The notes under the pieces: generated by a model
Seen by the model: the letters and a program-made list of their open reading frames with translations, nothing else
What the model was told of the DNA's origin: nothing
The model's database searches: none
Assembly: GCA_039808325.1 (NCBI GenBank)
Contig: JBDHSU010000113.1
Span: 1 to 12,766, forward strand
Direction of reading: 5' to 3'
Origin: JAFKKS01 sp039808325
Lineage (GTDB): Bacteria; Pseudomonadota; Alphaproteobacteria; Rhizobiales; Xanthobacteraceae
Length of the DNA: 12,766 nt
Position numbers and translations under genes: made by a program
Part shown: positions 6,746 through 12,766 of the stretch, one piece after another
How positions within the stretch are numbered: the first letter of the stretch is position 1
Layout: each line of letters begins with the position of its first letter

Positions 6746-8264
6746 ACCGCGCGTGGCTCAAGGATACGCGCCAGGGCGTCTCGACAATGGTCCGCCCGTC
6801 GCGGTCATCGATATCGGCTCCAACTCCGTCCGCCTTGTCGTCTACGAAGGGCTGACCCGTAGCCCGACACCGATCTTCAACGAGAAGACGTTGTGCGGCC
6901 TTGGCCGCGAGGTGCAATCGACGGGGTTGCTTGCACGGGACGCGGTGGTGAAGGCCATCGCGGCGCTCAGACGTTACAAGGCGCTCTGCGATACGCTGCG
7001 CGTGCAGCGCCTCTGGGTCCTCGCGACCGCTGCGTGCCGCGAGGCGGACAATGGCGCGGCCTTCATCGCCCTCGCGGAGGATATCTGTGGCGTCCCGGTC
7101 GATGTCCTTTCCGGAAAACGCGAGGCGCAGCTTTCGGCGCTCGGCATCATCTCGGGCATCCACAGACCGGACGGAATCGCAGGCGATCTCGGCGGCGGCT
7201 CGTTGGAACTCGTCGACGTGCGAGGGTCGCGTTTCTCCCAGGGCGTGACATTGCCGCTCGGCGGCCTGGCGCTCCAGGACGCTTCGTCGAAGTCGATGAA
7301 GAAAGCGGAGAAGATCGTCAAGACGGCGCTGGCGGGAGCAAAAAGCCTGCGCGCGGGGCGCAGGCGCACCTTCTACGCGGTGGGCGGAACATGGCGCGCG
7401 TTGGCGCGGCTGCATATGTGGCAGACCGGCTATCCGCTGCATGTAACGCACGGCTACGCCATTCCCGCGAAGGAAACGTTCGAGTTCTCGCGTCTGGTTC
7501 GCCGGGTCGACACCGATATGCTCGCGCGCATCGAGGTCGTGTCCGACGCGCGGCGGCCGCTGCTGTCCTACGGCGCGCTCGTTCTCGAGCATGTCGTGCG
7601 GATGGTGAAGCCGCAGACCGTCATGTTCTCCGCCCTCGGCGTGCGTGAGGGGCATCTCTTCGATTGCCTGAGCGCCACGCTGCAAAAGCAGGACCCGCTG
7701 CTGACGGCCGCGCGCGAGTTCAACACGCTGCGCTCACGCTCGCCGCGCCATGGCGAGGAACTGATCGGCTGGACGGACCACTTCATGGCATCGTCCGGTC
7801 TCGATGAGACGAAAGAGGAGAAGCGCCTGCGCCACGCCGCCTGCCTGATCGGTGACATCGGCTGGCGCGCGCACCCCGATTATCGTGGGGAGCAGGCCTT
7901 CAATATCATCGCGCACGGCGCGTTCGTCGGCGTCGATCATCCCGGCCGCGCTTATCTTGCGCTGGCCGTGTATTTTCGTCATGCGGGGCTGATCAACGAC
8001 GAGGCGGCGCCGGAACTGGTGGAACTCGTGTCCACCCGCATGCTCGACCGCGCGCGGGTGCTCGGGGGAGCGATGCGCGTCGCTTACATGGTGTCGGCGG
8101 CGATGCCGGGCGTGTTGCCGCGCACGCCGATGCGCGTGGTGCGCGGGCGGTTGGTGCTGCGTATACCGAAAGGCCTCCGTTCGCTCGCGGGCGATCGCGT
8201 GTCCAGCCGCCTTCGCCAGCTCGGACGGCTGATCGGTCGCGAGCCTGTTCTGTTGGTCGGCTGA
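6684..8264 (+). CDS. ppx: Exopolyphosphatase (Ppx/GppA family)
   Basis: Releases phosphate from polyphosphate chain ends; some family members also hydrolyse pppGpp. The N-terminal actin-like domains contain VAVIDIGSNSVRL (39-51), ATAACREADNG with the likely catalytic Glu120, and GDLGGGSLELVDV with Asp168. YAVGGTWRALARL and an HD-like C-terminal region (LRHAACLIGDIGWRAHPDYR) complete the long bacterial form. The start is uncertain. GTG at 6684 gives 526 residues and overlaps ppk by 62 nt. GTG at 6753 gives 503 residues and begins 7 nt after the ppk stop. Neither has a clear Shine-Dalgarno, and no in-frame ATG lies upstream of the first motif. The intervening 23 residues are a Ser/Arg/Ala-rich tail without homology signs, so the shorter form is quite possible. 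It is surely co-transcribed with ppk. Confidence 0.93.
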   Translation: MANRSKTRPHAASFAASSARKPRVAQGYAPGRLDNGPPVAVIDIGSNSVRLVVYEGLTRSPTPIFNEKTLCGLGREVQSTGLLARDAVVKAIAALRRYKALCDTLRVQRLWVLATAACREADNGAAFIALAEDICGVPVDVLSGKREAQLSALGIISGIHRPDGIAGDLGGGSLELVDVRGSRFSQGVTLPLGGLALQDASSKSMKKAEKIVKTALAGAKSLRAGRRRTFYAVGGTWRALARLHMWQTGYPLHVTHGYAIPAKETFEFSRLVRRVDTDMLARIEVVSDARRPLLSYGALVLEHVVRMVKPQTVMFSALGVREGHLFDCLSATLQKQDPLLTAAREFNTLRSRSPRHGEELIGWTDHFMASSGLDETKEEKRLRHAACLIGDIGWRAHPDYRGEQAFNIIAHGAFVGVDHPGRAYLALAVYFRHAGLINDEAAPELVELVSTRMLDRARVLGGAMRVAYMVSAAMPGVLPRTPMRVVRGRLVLRIPKGLRSLAGDRVSSRLRQLGRLIGREPVLLVG

Positions 8265-8286
8265 CCCGGACGATCGCGAGGTTGGC

Positions 8287-9027
8287 ATGGGACTGATCAT
8301 CGCCGCCGCACTGACCACGCTGATGGCGCTGGTTGTTTTCGGGAAGCTGATTTCGCTTCTGTCGGTGCCGTCCGATCGCCGCGTGCTGCTGCTCGCGCTC
8401 GTCGTGGCGTTGCCGCTGCAACCGCTGGCCTTCTATCTCATACGCCTTCCGCTGTTGCACACCATGCTTCCGGACGTGAGCGCGGGGTGGCTGCGGCCGG
8501 CATTTCTGTTGGCGCTGGCACCGCTCACCGAAGAGCCGGCGAAATGGCTGGTGCTCCTCGTTCCAAGCATCCGTCAGGCGCTCGAAAAGCGAACGGCGGT
8601 GCCGTTGGCGCTTGCCGCCGGCGTCGGCTTCGGCATCGGCGAAATCTGGTTCGTCGCGCATGCGGCGATGACGGCGCCGGGCTTCGTCGAGCGGCCGTTC
8701 TGGATGTATGGCGGGTTCGCTTTCGAGCGGCTGCAGGTCTGTTTCCTGCACGGCGCGTTCCTGGCGCTGCCATTCGTGATGTATGCGTGGCGCCGCTCCT
8801 TCCTGCTCGGCGCGGCGGCCGGCATGCTCTGCCACTTCCTGCTGAACTTTCCGATCTATCTCGCGACCGTCGATCTGTTCGGCCTGGGACGTGCCGGATG
8901 GGCGACGATCCTGCTCCTGTGGGTGCCGCTTTGGGTGGCGTTGTTCGCGGCCGCGCTCTGGTTCGTTCAGCGGGCCGTGCGTTCGGCGGAACGGCTTAAG
9001 GGGCCGGCGAGCGCAGAAGCGCCTTGA
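8287..9027 (+). CDS. PrsW-like intramembrane protease candidate
   Basis: A 246-residue, very hydrophobic protein with about seven to eight predicted membrane segments. It carries the ordered motifs of PrsW-type proteases of the CPBP/PrsW superfamily: EEPAK (Glu82, Glu83, Lys86), GVGFGIGE (Glu119), FERLQVCFLHGAF (Arg148, His155) and CHFLLNF (His183, Asn187). In PrsW of Bacillus subtilis these residues are needed to cleave the anti-sigma factor RsiW; other members have unknown substrates. The ATG at 8287 has a good GAGG 5 nt upstream. The gene starts 22 nt after ppx, so it most likely belongs to the ppk-ppx transcript. No sigma/anti-sigma pair lies in the window, so its substrate is unknown. 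The last 20 residues are charged and probably cytoplasmic. The family call comes from motif recognition, not a search. Confidence 0.72.
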   Translation: MGLIIAAALTTLMALVVFGKLISLLSVPSDRRVLLLALVVALPLQPLAFYLIRLPLLHTMLPDVSAGWLRPAFLLALAPLTEEPAKWLVLLVPSIRQALEKRTAVPLALAAGVGFGIGEIWFVAHAAMTAPGFVERPFWMYGGFAFERLQVCFLHGAFLALPFVMYAWRRSFLLGAAAGMLCHFLLNFPIYLATVDLFGLGRAGWATILLLWVPLWVALFAAALWFVQRAVRSAERLKGPASAEAP

Positions 9028-10173
9028 TCAGCGATCGACGGCGGTGACGTGGCCCTTGTCGATCGCGAGCGCCAGGCGTCCCGCCTTCAACGCCAGCGCG
9101 CGTTCGCCGAACAGGTCGCGCCGCCAGCCGTGCAGGGCGCGCACATCCGCATGGTCGTCGGCGGCGATGTGCTCGAGGTCGTCGACCGTCGCGATCACCT
9201 TGGCGGCGACGGCGTGGCGCTCCGCCATCATGCGCAGCAACACCTTCAGCAGTTCGACGGTGGCGGCGCCGTTCGGCGCGTGCCGGGTGCGCTCGGCGCG
9301 CGGCACTGTTTTCGGATCGCGTTGCAGGCCCTGCTTCACCGCCGCGATCACGTCCTGTCCCCACTTGGAACGTTCGAATCCCTTCGGGAGCGAGCGAAGA
9401 TTCGCGAGCTTCTCCGGCGTCGTCGGGGCATGAGTGGCGATTTCGCCCAGCGCGTCGTCCTTGAGAATGCGCCCGCGCGGCACATCGCGGGTCTGGGCTT
9501 CGCGCTCGCGCCACGCGGCGATCTCCATCAGCACGGCGATCTCGCGCGGTTTGCGCACCCGCGTCTTGAGCCGCTCCCATGCGCGCTCGGGCTCGGCGCG
9601 GTAGGTGTCGGGCGAGGTGAGGATCTCCATCTCCTCCGACACCCAGTCGGCCCGTTTGCGTTTATGCAGATCGGCATCGAGCGTCAGGTATACGTCGCGC
9701 AGGTGCGTCACGTCGGAGATGGCGTAGGAGATTTGCTCCGGCGTCAGCGGCCGCCGGGTCCAGTCGGTGAAGCGGTGCGACTTGTCGAGCGCGTCGCCGG
9801 TGATGCGTTGGACAAGTTGATCGTATGAAATGGAATCGCCATATCCCAGCACCATCGCGGCGACCTGCGTGTCGAAGATCGGGTGCGGGATCAGGCCGGC
9901 CTTGTGCCAGATGATTTCGATGTCCTGCCGCGCCGCGTGGAAGACCTTCAGCACCTTCGCGTTCGCCATCAGAGCGAACACCGGCTCGAGATCGATATCG
10001 GGCGCGAGCGCGTCCACCACCACCGCTTCGTCGGTGCTCGCCATCTGCATGATGCAGAGCTTCGGATAGTAGGTGGTTTCGCGCAGAAACTCGGTGTCGA
10101 CGGTGATGAACTTGTGCTCGGCCAGGCGCGCGCACGCGTCCGCCAGCGTTTTGTTGTTCGTAATAGGCTCCAT
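9028..10173 (-). CDS. rnd: Ribonuclease D
   Basis: A 3'-5' exoribonuclease that trims tRNA precursors and other small stable RNAs. At 381 residues it has the family length. The DEDDy catalytic set is complete: Asp26 and Glu28 in VDTEFLRE, Asp84 in HAARQDIEII, and Tyr150/Asp154 in YAISDVTHL. An HRDC nucleic-acid-binding domain follows at about 208-290 (EIAAWREREAQTRDVPRGRIL and LRSLPKG), then a helical C-terminal region. The ATG at 10173 begins 9 nt after the stop of the upstream ThDP enzyme, and GAGG lies 12 nt upstream inside that gene's end, so the two are probably co-transcribed. The stop codon directly abuts that of the PrsW-like gene on the other strand. rnd next to aspS is a neighbourhood I recall in Rhizobiales; here an extra gene sits between them. 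Confidence 0.95.
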   Translation of the reverse strand: MEPITNNKTLADACARLAEHKFITVDTEFLRETTYYPKLCIMQMASTDEAVVVDALAPDIDLEPVFALMANAKVLKVFHAARQDIEIIWHKAGLIPHPIFDTQVAAMVLGYGDSISYDQLVQRITGDALDKSHRFTDWTRRPLTPEQISYAISDVTHLRDVYLTLDADLHKRKRADWVSEEMEILTSPDTYRAEPERAWERLKTRVRKPREIAVLMEIAAWREREAQTRDVPRGRILKDDALGEIATHAPTTPEKLANLRSLPKGFERSKWGQDVIAAVKQGLQRDPKTVPRAERTRHAPNGAATVELLKVLLRMMAERHAVAAKVIATVDDLEHIAADDHADVRALHGWRRDLFGERALALKAGRLALAIDKGHVTAVDR

Positions 10174-10182
10174 TGCGGCTTG

Positions 10183-11841
10183 TTACCTCACTCGAAACGG
10201 ACTGTCTGCTTCGACACCGCGATTGCGTGGCAGGATCAGGAACTCCCAGGGGCTCGGCATCGGGCCGACGGGGACCTCGATCACGGTTGGGCCGTCGCGG
10301 CGGGCGAAACCGCGGCGGAGCGCGCCCTGCAACTCTTCCGGAGTCCGCGCCCGCTCGGCAGCCGCGCCGAAGCTCTCGGCAAAACGGACGAAATCGGGAT
10401 TGGTGATGTCGGAGCCGATCAGGCGGTTCCCATAGGCCTCCTCCTGGATGCGGCGGACATTGCCGAAGGAGCCGTCGGCGAAAACGACCGTCACCAGCGG
10501 GATGCGGTGATGCGTCGCCGTGGCGAGTTCGTTCGCCGTATAGAGGAACCCGCCGTCGCCGGAAATAGACAGCGCCGGTACGTCGGGCCGAGCGTTTTGC
10601 ACGCCGAGCGCCGTCGCGAAACCCCAGCCGAGATTGTCCTGATATCCGGGCGAAATGAACGTGCGCGGCCTGTAGACCGGTAGCATCAGCCGGGCGGCGA
10701 ATCCGACCTGGGTCACTTCGTCGACGAAAATGCCGTCCTCGGGGAGTTCCGCGCGGATGACGTCGAGGAAAGCCTTCTGCGGCATCAGCTTCGCGAAGCG
10801 CGCCTCCCAGCGTCCGTGCCGCTGGCGCAACTCGTCCGCGCGGGATGGGCGTTTTTCAAGATGTGCCGGCAGTACGTCGACCAGCCGCTTCAGGATCGGT
10901 TGCGCATCGCCGATCAACGATACGGCCGGGTTGCGGAAGCGCGTCGGCTCCTCCGGATTGGCGTCAATACGGACGACCTTCAGGCCGCCGTCGATGCCCC
11001 ACATCGTCAGGGCGAAATGCATGCGTGAGCCGATGCCGACCACGACATCGGCTTCGCCCCAAAGCTCGTGGCCGAGCGGCAGCGTCACGCTCAGCGGATC
11101 GCGGCTGGAGAGGACGCCGCGGCCGCGGCGATAGCCGAGCACCGGCGCCTGGAGCAAAGCGGAGAGCTGCGTGACCTCCACGGCGCTGTCCTGGGCGCCG
11201 CCGCCGCAAATGATGAGCGGGCGCTTCGCCCGCCCCAGCAACTTGGCGGCGGCGCGTACGGCATCTTCGTCGACCGGCGGCGGAGCGAAGGGGGCAGGCG
11301 GGATGCCAGGGGCGACCGGCGCGGCGCGGCCCCAGCGGTCGATGGCGCATTCGATCGCGGCCGGGCCCGGCCGGCCCGCCCGCATGGCGTGGAAGGCGTC
11401 GGGGAGGGCCGACGCGGCCTCGGCGGGCGTGCGGATGTGCCGATGGAAATCGACCAGACGCTGCAGGACGCCGGCCTGGTCGCGGATTTCGTGCAGATGC
11501 CCGAAACCCCGGCCAATGTCCCGGTCCGGAATCTGGCCGATCAGCGCCAGCACCTGGGCGTTGGTACTATAGGCATGGAGCAGCGCCGCGCCGGTGTTGA
11601 GCATCCCCGGGCCCGGGACGACGGCGTAAGCTTGCGGTTTGCCGGTCGCCAGGGCCGCGCCGAGCGCCATATAGGCCGCCCCCTGCTCATGCCGGGTGTG
11701 AACGGTGCGCAGCCGGTCGGCGGCATGGAACAGGGCGTCGAAAAGCGGATCGTTGTGGATGCCGGGCAAGGCATAGACGGTGTCGAGCCCATGCGCGATC
11801 AGGCTCGCGACAGTCACCTCGGCCGTGGTCATGCGCTGCAT
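10183..11841 (-). CDS. Thiamine-diphosphate-dependent enzyme, acetolactate-synthase-like
   Basis: A 552-residue cytoplasmic member of the ALS/benzoylformate-decarboxylase superfamily. The N-terminal Pyr domain has YALPGIHNDPLFDAL and the cofactor-activating Glu52 in TRHEQGAAYMALG. A central transhydrogenase-like domain contains KRPLIICGGGAQ and GEADVVVGIGSRMHF. The C-terminal PP domain has GDGGFLYTANELA (Gly428-Gly430) and, 24 residues on, FADGSFGN, where the usual Asn-Asn metal-binding pair is Ala455-Asp456. The ATG at 11841 is favoured by GGAGAGG upstream (though 12 nt away); the ATG at 11832 is the alternative. A longer frame to 11973 is unlikely because it would overlap the aspS start. 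There is no adjacent regulatory subunit gene (ilvH), so this is probably not the biosynthetic acetolactate synthase. Decarboxylase or carboligase are the options; the substrate is unknown. Confidence 0.85.
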   Translation of the reverse strand: MQRMTTAEVTVASLIAHGLDTVYALPGIHNDPLFDALFHAADRLRTVHTRHEQGAAYMALGAALATGKPQAYAVVPGPGMLNTGAALLHAYSTNAQVLALIGQIPDRDIGRGFGHLHEIRDQAGVLQRLVDFHRHIRTPAEAASALPDAFHAMRAGRPGPAAIECAIDRWGRAAPVAPGIPPAPFAPPPVDEDAVRAAAKLLGRAKRPLIICGGGAQDSAVEVTQLSALLQAPVLGYRRGRGVLSSRDPLSVTLPLGHELWGEADVVVGIGSRMHFALTMWGIDGGLKVVRIDANPEEPTRFRNPAVSLIGDAQPILKRLVDVLPAHLEKRPSRADELRQRHGRWEARFAKLMPQKAFLDVIRAELPEDGIFVDEVTQVGFAARLMLPVYRPRTFISPGYQDNLGWGFATALGVQNARPDVPALSISGDGGFLYTANELATATHHRIPLVTVVFADGSFGNVRRIQEEAYGNRLIGSDITNPDFVRFAESFGAAAERARTPEELQGALRRGFARRDGPTVIEVPVGPMPSPWEFLILPRNRGVEADSPFRVR

Positions 11842-11971
11842 GCGGGTGATAATCCTCTCCGTCTTGAGTTTGCAGATCGGGCGGGCGCTGTCGAGGTTGT
11901 TGGATTCCTTGACAAAGTGGGGGCACCATGCACCTTGCGGCGCCAACCCTTCCCCGGAATCGAGAAGCCCC
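11842..11971. promoter_or_regulatory. Divergent intergenic region, ThDP enzyme / aspS
   Basis: These 130 nt lie between two divergent starts and should hold both promoters. A perfect TTGACA (11911-11916, plus strand) is a candidate -35 for aspS, but the hexamers 16-18 nt downstream (around ACCTTG) are poor -10s. Just before the aspS ATG, GAGAAG (11962-11967) is the likely ribosome binding site with 4-nt spacing. On the minus strand GGAGAGG (complement of about 11854-11860) may serve the ThDP enzyme. No convincing minus-strand promoter was found. Confidence 0.4.
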
Positions 11972-12766
11972 ATGCACCGTTACCGGACGCATACTTGCGG
12001 CGCGCTGGACGCCAAGGACATCGGCCAGACTGCGCGTCTTTCCGGCTGGTGCCATCGCATTCGCGACCACGGCGGCCTGCTGTTCATCGATCTGCGCGAT
12101 CACTACGGGATCACGCAGTGCGTGGCCGACCCGGACAGCCCGGCGTTCAAGCTCGCCGAGACCTTGCGCGCGGAGTGGGTCGTACGCATCGACGGGCGGG
12201 TGCGCAGGCGCCCCGAAGGTACCGACAATCCCGACCTGCCGACCGGCGCGGTCGAGGTCTTCATCACCGAGATCGAGGTGCTGGGCCCGGCGGCGGAGCT
12301 GCCGCTGCCGGTGTTCGGCGATCAGGAATATCCGGAGGACATCCGGCTCAAATATCGTTTCCTTGATCTGCGCCGGGAGCGGCTGCACCGCAACATCATG
12401 CTGCGCGGCGCGGTGATCGACTCGATCCGCCGGCGCATGAAGGAGGGCGGGTTCTTCGAGTTCCAGACGCCGATCCTTACCGCATCGTCGCCGGAAGGCG
12501 CGCGCGACTATCTCGTGCCGTCGCGCATCCATCCCGGAAAATTCTACGCGCTGCCGCAGGCGCCGCAGCAGTTCAAGCAGCTTACGATGATCGCGGGCTT
12601 CGACCGCTACTTCCAGATCGCGCCGTGCTTCCGCGACGAGGACGCTCGCGCCGACCGCTCGCCCGGCGAGTTCTATCAGCTCGACCTGGAGATGAGTTTC
12701 GTCACGCAGCAGGACGTGTTCGACGCGGTCGAGCCGGTGATGCGCGGCGTGTTCGAGGAGTTCGCC
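11972..12766 (+). CDS. aspS: Aspartyl-tRNA synthetase, 5' part (cut by window end)
   Basis: Charges tRNA with aspartate. The first 265 of an expected roughly 590 residues are present with no stop before the edge. The N-terminal OB-fold anticodon-binding domain (GWCHRIRDHGGLLFIDLRD) and the start of the class II catalytic core are clear: YRFLDLRRERLHRNI, the LPQAPQQFKQL substrate region, and motif 2 in FRDEDARADRSPGEFYQL. His33 in RDHGG and the Gly of EGTDNPDLPTG match residues I recall as typical of non-discriminating AspRS, which also makes Asp-tRNA(Asn) for conversion by GatCAB. That is inference from motif. The ATG at 11972 gives MHRYRTHTCGAL, the usual start. It diverges from the ThDP enzyme gene. 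Confidence 0.96.
   Translation, partial: MHRYRTHTCGALDAKDIGQTARLSGWCHRIRDHGGLLFIDLRDHYGITQCVADPDSPAFKLAETLRAEWVVRIDGRVRRRPEGTDNPDLPTGAVEVFITEIEVLGPAAELPLPVFGDQEYPEDIRLKYRFLDLRRERLHRNIMLRGAVIDSIRRRMKEGGFFEFQTPILTASSPEGARDYLVPSRIHPGKFYALPQAPQQFKQLTMIAGFDRYFQIAPCFRDEDARADRSPGEFYQLDLEMSFVTQQDVFDAVEPVMRGVFEEFA

Noticed and set aside
6696..7685. Minus-strand open frame of 329 codons inside ppx
   Set aside because: It is antisense to the actin-like domains of Ppx, with low-complexity Arg/Ala-rich composition and no motifs.
11842..11973. Longer N-terminus for the ThDP enzyme starting at 11973
   Set aside because: The extra 44 residues have no family counterpart, would overlap the aspS start codon and would leave no room for promoters. 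The conserved fold begins at TTAEVTVASLIAHG.
1..12766. CRISPR array, insertion sequence, prophage, toxin-antitoxin or defence island
   Set aside because: No phased direct repeats, transposase or integrase motifs, tRNA-like targets or small paired ORFs were seen. Gene content is core metabolism and housekeeping with uniform base composition.

Overview
The window looks like a core chromosomal segment of a high-GC alphaproteobacterium, most likely of the order Hyphomicrobiales (Rhizobiales). The evidence is the gene order (purN-purM diverging from a pgsA-like gene, an AI-2E/PerM transporter, a short DnaA-like HdaA and ppk-ppx, followed by rnd and aspS), the HdaA-type protein itself, an AspRS of the non-discriminating type, and an intergenic repeat near the left edge that resembles one I recall from Rhizobiales genomes. 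All proteins are intact except aspS, which runs off the right edge. I see no insertion sequence, phage gene, CRISPR array, tRNA or rRNA.

Layout, left to right. Bases 1-145 are intergenic. They hold a repeat-like sequence and a perfect 18-bp inverted repeat that overlaps the purN stop codon. Next, on the minus strand, purM and purN form a purine biosynthesis pair with a 7-nt gap. A 149-nt divergent region (1884-2032) carries a plausible promoter for the plus-strand run. That run has six genes: a CDP-alcohol phosphatidyltransferase (GTG start), an AI-2E/PerM-family membrane protein (TTG start with a good ribosome binding site), hdaA, ppk, ppx, and a PrsW-like intramembrane protease candidate. 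The only sizeable internal gap (101 nt, before ppk) contains a candidate Pho box and an 11-bp-stem hairpin, so ppk-ppx-prsW may be separately induced by phosphate starvation. On the minus strand, a ThDP-dependent enzyme of unknown substrate and rnd (RNase D) form a pair. The rnd stop codon directly abuts the stop of the PrsW-like gene. aspS starts divergently at 11972 and is cut by the window end.

How the genes work together. purM and purN catalyse two steps of IMP synthesis. ppk makes polyphosphate and ppx degrades it, so the pair sets cellular polyphosphate. HdaA, just upstream, is the sliding-clamp-dependent stimulator of DnaA-ATP hydrolysis. Its neighbourhood with polyphosphate and phospholipid genes is suggestive, but shared control is inference. 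RNase D and AspRS are housekeeping RNA and translation functions.

The least explained items are the PrsW-like protein at the end of the polyphosphate run, the ThDP enzyme with a modified cofactor motif next to rnd, the GTCAC repeat cluster before ppk, and the AT-rich perfect palindrome at the purN end. I did not find a clear new multi-gene system.
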